In this document: piece after piece, positions 59,866-64,000 of the stretch
How positions within the stretch are numbered: position 1 is the first letter of the stretch
Layout of the letters: the number at the start of each line of letters is the position of its first letter
DNA from: Vandiemenella viatica
Taxonomy: Eukaryota; Arthropoda; Insecta; Orthoptera; Morabidae
Assembly: GCA_031002005.1 (NCBI GenBank)
Contig: CM061920.1
Coordinates: 104,529,447 to 104,593,446 of the forward strand
Direction of reading: 5' to 3'
DNA length: 64,000 nucleotides
Position numbers and translations under genes: made by a program
The notes under the pieces: model-generated
Told to the model about the DNA's origin: nothing
What the model saw: only the letters and a program-made list of their open reading frames with translations
The model's database searches: none

Positions 59866-60610
59866 GAGCCATCCATAAATTATATCGCACCTTAACTGGG
59901 AGGGAGGGGGACAACAGAGTGTGTCATCGTGCGACAAAAGGGGGGGGGCTTCGTGACATGTATAACTATCACTTTTCGGCTCGTGGTGGCCAAGCTGGTT
60001 CACGCTCGTTGTACTCGCTGTAACTACGGTGTCGCAAGTCAGCCGCCTTTGACATACGCCGAAAGACCAGTACCGCCTTTGAGGTCTTGAAATAAAAAAT
60101 GACATCCGCATACTTACTTAAACATACGATATCTTTTATGAAACAAAGCCACTGACCAACACAAGCAATCACAGAAGAGGCAACAAGAGATTCTGGCCAT
60201 GACGAAGATTCGTCCTCAAAGAACTGCTGCTAGACATGACAGAGAAGTTCTTCGTTTGATATATGATGATGATGCTGAATGGTTGCACGAATATGTTGAC
60301 ACATCGAATGTTCACAACATTATCAAAATTGAAAACTAAGTACCAGACATAAAAATAATGTAAAAGAATAGGTTCCAAGTCCACGGACACAAGATGATTA
60401 AATTTTGTATCAAATTTTGTCAATTTTCTAAAATGTTTAGTTTATTGTTGAGTTTACGAAAAAAATATTTTAAATATAAATACCTACATAAATAATTTTG
60501 GAAGTGCTGTTTTAATTTAATAATTTCTAAAGTAGGTGACCACCTGTGACAAGGAAAAGGGGAGCTTCAAAAATCATGAAATTCGTTTGACGTAATTTAT
60601 GGATGGCCTC
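59866..60610. mobile_element. 745-bp non-autonomous DNA transposon
   Basis: The left end GAGCCATCCATAAATTA and the right end (reverse-complemented) GAGGCCATCCATAAATTACG form terminal inverted repeats. G-rich subterminal sequence follows (runs at about 59900-59912 and a G9-G10 run near 59940-59950), with a G/C-rich counterpart on the right (about 60555-60563). I recall CATCCATAAATTACGT-type termini with G-rich tracts from arthropod DNA transposons, but cannot name the superfamily. No coding capacity and no clear target duplication. Confidence 0.65.
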
Positions 60611-62004
60611 AAATAAACGTAATTATTTCTTTTACGCGTACTTTATTCACTCTTCATTTCTCAGTTTTAGCCGCATATGACTCAGATTCATTATATTTCA
60701 CTTTCACTATTCTATACACTATTTGATCCCTTCTATTTCCAAACTTTCCGAGGACCATGTTTTCCTCAACGCCATAGTATACCCACGACCCCTGCTTGCG
60801 CGGCTGTAAGTATCTTAATTATATCCTTTCTTACATTAACATTTTGCCTTATTTCTGTCCTTCACATTTTCGTTTCCTTCGTTTGAACACCGGGGGTTCT
60901 TACTTCTCAGGACTTTTTTCCAGGTATTTTCCTCCCCTGACTTCATGAAAACTTTGTTATGTATTTCCCATCATTATGCAGCTTTCTTTTTGTACGTAAC
61001 ATTTCTTAGAACCGTAATTTTTATTCGCTAGTACCAGCTTTATCTCGCTGAGTTTTTACCGCATGATTACCCGCATTTTCTTTTGACACTTTCAGTTACA
61101 TCTTCATTTGGGTGATTAAAATTTTTTGCTACTGTTATCTGATTATTTTCTCTTCATTTAAGAGTTACCAAACGCTTCGAACAAAGGTGAAAGACACAAA
61201 TTCCGAAGTTAATATGCAAAAGCAGAAGCTCAATAGGGAGGTAACCGATTACAATGAAAACAGCTGAGAACCGTCGCAGTGCTCAATCAAAGTATTTTAG
61301 CAATATGAATGTCATAGCGCAAAAACACAAAATTAGATAATAGATTTTTAATGTATCCAAAACATTCACACACTGCACACGGAAAATAATAAATTTCAGT
61401 ATCGGTCAGGCCTTTGTTCAGACACCGATACCCCATAAAACAAATAAAACTTGCAGTGTTTCGTTTTTATAGAACTGTCAAATGCTGCGTTGTCAGCTTT
61501 CGGTATTTTTTTGTTTTCTACCCGCATTTACTTCCCACCCACATAACGGCAATGGATATCATTTTTTTCCGCTCTGCCTAATGGCTCGCCACCCACCGCT
61601 TGCAGAGTTGTTCCTCCGTTGTTGTGATGCTGTAATTGGGCTCAGCAAAATGGCTGTAGCTCCTCAGTTCTCAGAAAAAAATTTTATGCACGCAATAATA
61701 CAAGATTTATTTCATTCATTTATTTAAGATAAGATAGAAATTCTAGCTTACGCCTTGATTCTTTTTAGCACCATCATGCCCTAACTTTCTTTTATACATT
61801 CTGATTTAGTTTGTTTGTTCTTGAGATAAAAAGAAGTGTTTGTCGAAAATTATCGGCATAAATATTGTGCTGTATTCTAATGTTTAATTTGACTGCACTG
61901 CCTTATATTCCAATTTTAAGTGAATACATTGTTACCTATTGAAAAAGACTTGGATTTCAAATCGCTGAAAATATTATATAAAAATATATATTATGATTTT
62001 TTGC
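60611..62004. other. No gene recognised
   Basis: AT-rich; open frames without motifs. Confidence 0.5.
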
Positions 62005-62640
62005 CACAAGCCATTATCTCCCTTCAAAAAAAAGCAAAATCGATAAATGAGGTATCATTTTGAAGTTATCCGGTTTGGTCACATCATATTTTAAGAAAGT
62101 AATTTGCCCAATATGAATGTTAAAGGGCAAAAATGTCAATATTCCTAAAATGTGTTGTTTTTTTGTACACGAGCCATTTTTCTCCTGATACCTAATCGAA
62201 ATCGATAAATGAAGTATAATTTTAAAGATTAAGGTCTCCGCTTTGGTGACATCATACATTACGAACAAATTTTTCGGACCTCGACTATTGAAGGGCGAAA
62301 GTATCAATATTTCTACAACGTGCTTTTTTTCTTTTCTCGAGCTATTTATCTCCGTTGATATCTAACCGATATTGATAAATGAGGTATCATTTTAAAAATT
62401 GAAATCCCCACTTTGGTCACATCGTATTTTAAGAAAGGAATTTTTCGAAATTTGACCCTTATAGGGCAAAAGTATAATTAGTCCCATAACGTGTTGTTTT
62501 GTTACGAGTCATTTATCTCCCTTGATACTTAACCGAAATCAATAAATTAAATCATTTTCAAGATGAAGGTCTCCATTCAGGCATCATTATAAAATAAGAA
62601 AGACGTTTTTCATAATTTGACCCTTCAAGAACACATGAAT
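62005..62640. repeat. Tandem repeat, about 167-bp unit, four copies
   Basis: Unit starts can be aligned at 'agccatt/agctatt/agtcatt' near 62008, 62171, 62339 and 62506, giving periods of 163, 168 and 167 bp. Conserved blocks within each unit are 'atcgataaatgaggtatcat', 'ctttggtcacatcatatttt', 'aatttgacccttnaagggca' and 'acgtgttgttttttt'. The copies are diverged, and the last is truncated at about 62640. No open frame spans the units. Confidence 0.85.
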
Positions 62641-64000
62641 AACTGTGAGAGTCACGCATATTAGACAGTTCGGAGGCAAGCCGGTAGATAGTAGCAGTAT
62701 ACATCACAGAGATATTAAAAACTGCTTCAGTGGCGTCGACTTTTAATTCGTACCTATTACACTAAAAAATATATACAATTAATACAAATGAGGTGGTTCT
62801 TCCTTCATCCTATTACAAACCACCAACATCTCTATTCATCGTACCCGCGAAATTTTCGCTCGTAACATCTACTTATAATACATTCCGGTAGTTAGGTAGT
62901 TACAAGTCATCATCAGTAAATAAAATGATGCCACAGCCCTTTTAAATTAAAGCACCCCGGTTCGAATCCAACCGTGATTATGTGGTTTTAATTAAGTGTT
63001 GCGTTTGAAACTGTAACTGTCTATGATATATTAAATATTATTGAGTAAGAAAAATGTGATGCATCTATGCAGGTGCAAGTAAGTGCATAAATAAGTCAGT
63101 AATGCAAGCTGGCGAAATGATATGACCTTTAAAAAAAAAAATAAAAATAAAAAATGAAAATTGTTTCAGGTATACGTCAGTTTTAAAATGTTATTTTGGT
63201 AAGGAACATCGAGTTGTGACGATGTATTATCCGCCCTTTTCCTTTAATAGTACTTGGATAGCGCGAAATGCTGAATGAGAATCTATTACGTATAGTATGG
63301 TAATAAATATAATGAAAAAGGTGAATGTTCACTGTGACAAGGCCACATGAGGCATACGAGAGTCATGAACTTGCAAGGCACCTCGCGTATTAGCGATAAT
63401 TCTGCGTCCTGGTGGAACGATTCAATGCGGCGTGTTTAAGTTCGTGATTAAATGTTCCTTTTACTACAGGTTCAATTTCGTCCGGTCGCCAGTGGGAATT
63501 CCACAACTAATACTAATACTTAAAGTTATTCACAAAACTAATCACTTGAAGCAGCTCGTGATAGCAACTATACTACTAAAATGAGTAGCAATTACTACCA
63601 CACAAGTCACAAAAGTTTGCATTAAACACACAACTTTATTATCTGGAGAAACACAAAAAAATACACCGCCGAAGTATCCACCAGTTACAGTGACCCGTGT
63701 AATCGAACTTCTATCACCAAAGTTTGCAGGATTCGAACCGAGTAGGCGAAAATATTATGCGGTGCCGCTATCACAATAATTAGAAAGTTCGTAGTACTGT
63801 CCTCGTCCATGTATACTGAACACTCCGCATAACACTTGTAATTACAGTACACGTTAGTTGCACCGTTACAAACACTTTTAGGTTATCGTTCTCGCGGTAT
63901 TGTCCTCAACAGTCGGCAACTCCCGCCATTAGGTCCGCGCGGTATTGCAGCGTACTGTCGACTGTCCCCATCTTGTCTTTGACTCCCTCAAAGATATCCC
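62641..64000. other. No gene recognised; isolated B-box-like motifs
   Basis: GGTTCGAATCC occurs near 62951 (plus) and 63729 (minus). Neither has a matching A box or a tRNA fold. The last 120 bases are GC-richer and may belong to a feature beyond the window. Confidence 0.45.

Noticed and set aside
62945..62960. GGTTCGAATCC as a possible tRNA gene
   Set aside because: No A box and no T-stem or acceptor pairing around it. The same applies to the minus-strand motif near 63729.
1..64000. CRISPR array, bacterial operons, rRNA genes
   Set aside because: No regularly spaced short repeats with unique spacers, no operon-like gene packing, no rRNA sequence. The window is clearly eukaryotic repeat-rich DNA.

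Overview
This looks like animal nuclear DNA from a large, AT-rich, repeat-packed genome, most likely an insect and probably a polyneopteran (orthopteran, phasmid, cockroach or termite type). That placement is an inference. It rests on a tRNA-like SINE family present in eight or more copies, on degenerate CR1/Jockey-like and RTE-like non-LTR retrotransposons, on hAT and pogo-type remnants, and on a decayed copy of an uncharacterised conserved protein family that I recall as widespread in insect genomes. I found no convincing intact host gene, rRNA, functional tRNA or CRISPR. Nearly everything that can be named is a mobile element or its debris, separated by AT-rich sequence with only short, unconvincing open frames.

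Layout. 1-12 kb: scattered SINEs (about 727-925, 3225-3415, 7507-7760), a hAT-like short element (4325-4940), otherwise featureless. 12-17 kb: the decayed C-terminal tail of a pogo/Tigger-like transposase (12147-12710) and a GC-richer unknown open region (15395-15757). 17-23 kb: three minus-strand pieces of CR1-like LINEs surround a set of diverged tandem repeats, which carry a 107-bp-arm perfect palindrome flanked by 14-bp direct repeats (18983-19265). 23-34 kb: mostly featureless, with degenerate SINEs. 34-38 kb: a conserved-protein pseudogene split by a SINE, a SINE with an A-rich tail, and an RTE-like LINE fragment.

41-47.5 kb: the most striking structure, a 6.1-kb element (41408-47503) made of two 2.3-kb inverted arms around a 1.5-kb centre. 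It is flanked by a 6-bp direct repeat and inserted just downstream of a LINE open reading frame end. 49-50.3 kb: a complete but dead hAT element with an exact 8-bp target duplication and the TRWNS transposase motif. 50.5-56.4 kb: two further minus-strand LINEs, one nearly full length with endonuclease and reverse transcriptase. 57-61 kb: a retroposed sequence with a 45-nt poly(A/T) tail, an older LINE fragment, a tRNA-like sequence, and a 745-bp short DNA transposon. 62.0-62.6 kb: a four-copy tandem repeat of about 167 bp.

These parts do not form a pathway. What they record is layered insertion: LINE, then inverted element; pseudogene, then SINE; LINE, then RTE fragment; tandem repeat, then palindrome. 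All boundaries come from reading the sequence by eye and are approximate unless a target duplication or an exact repeat fixes them.
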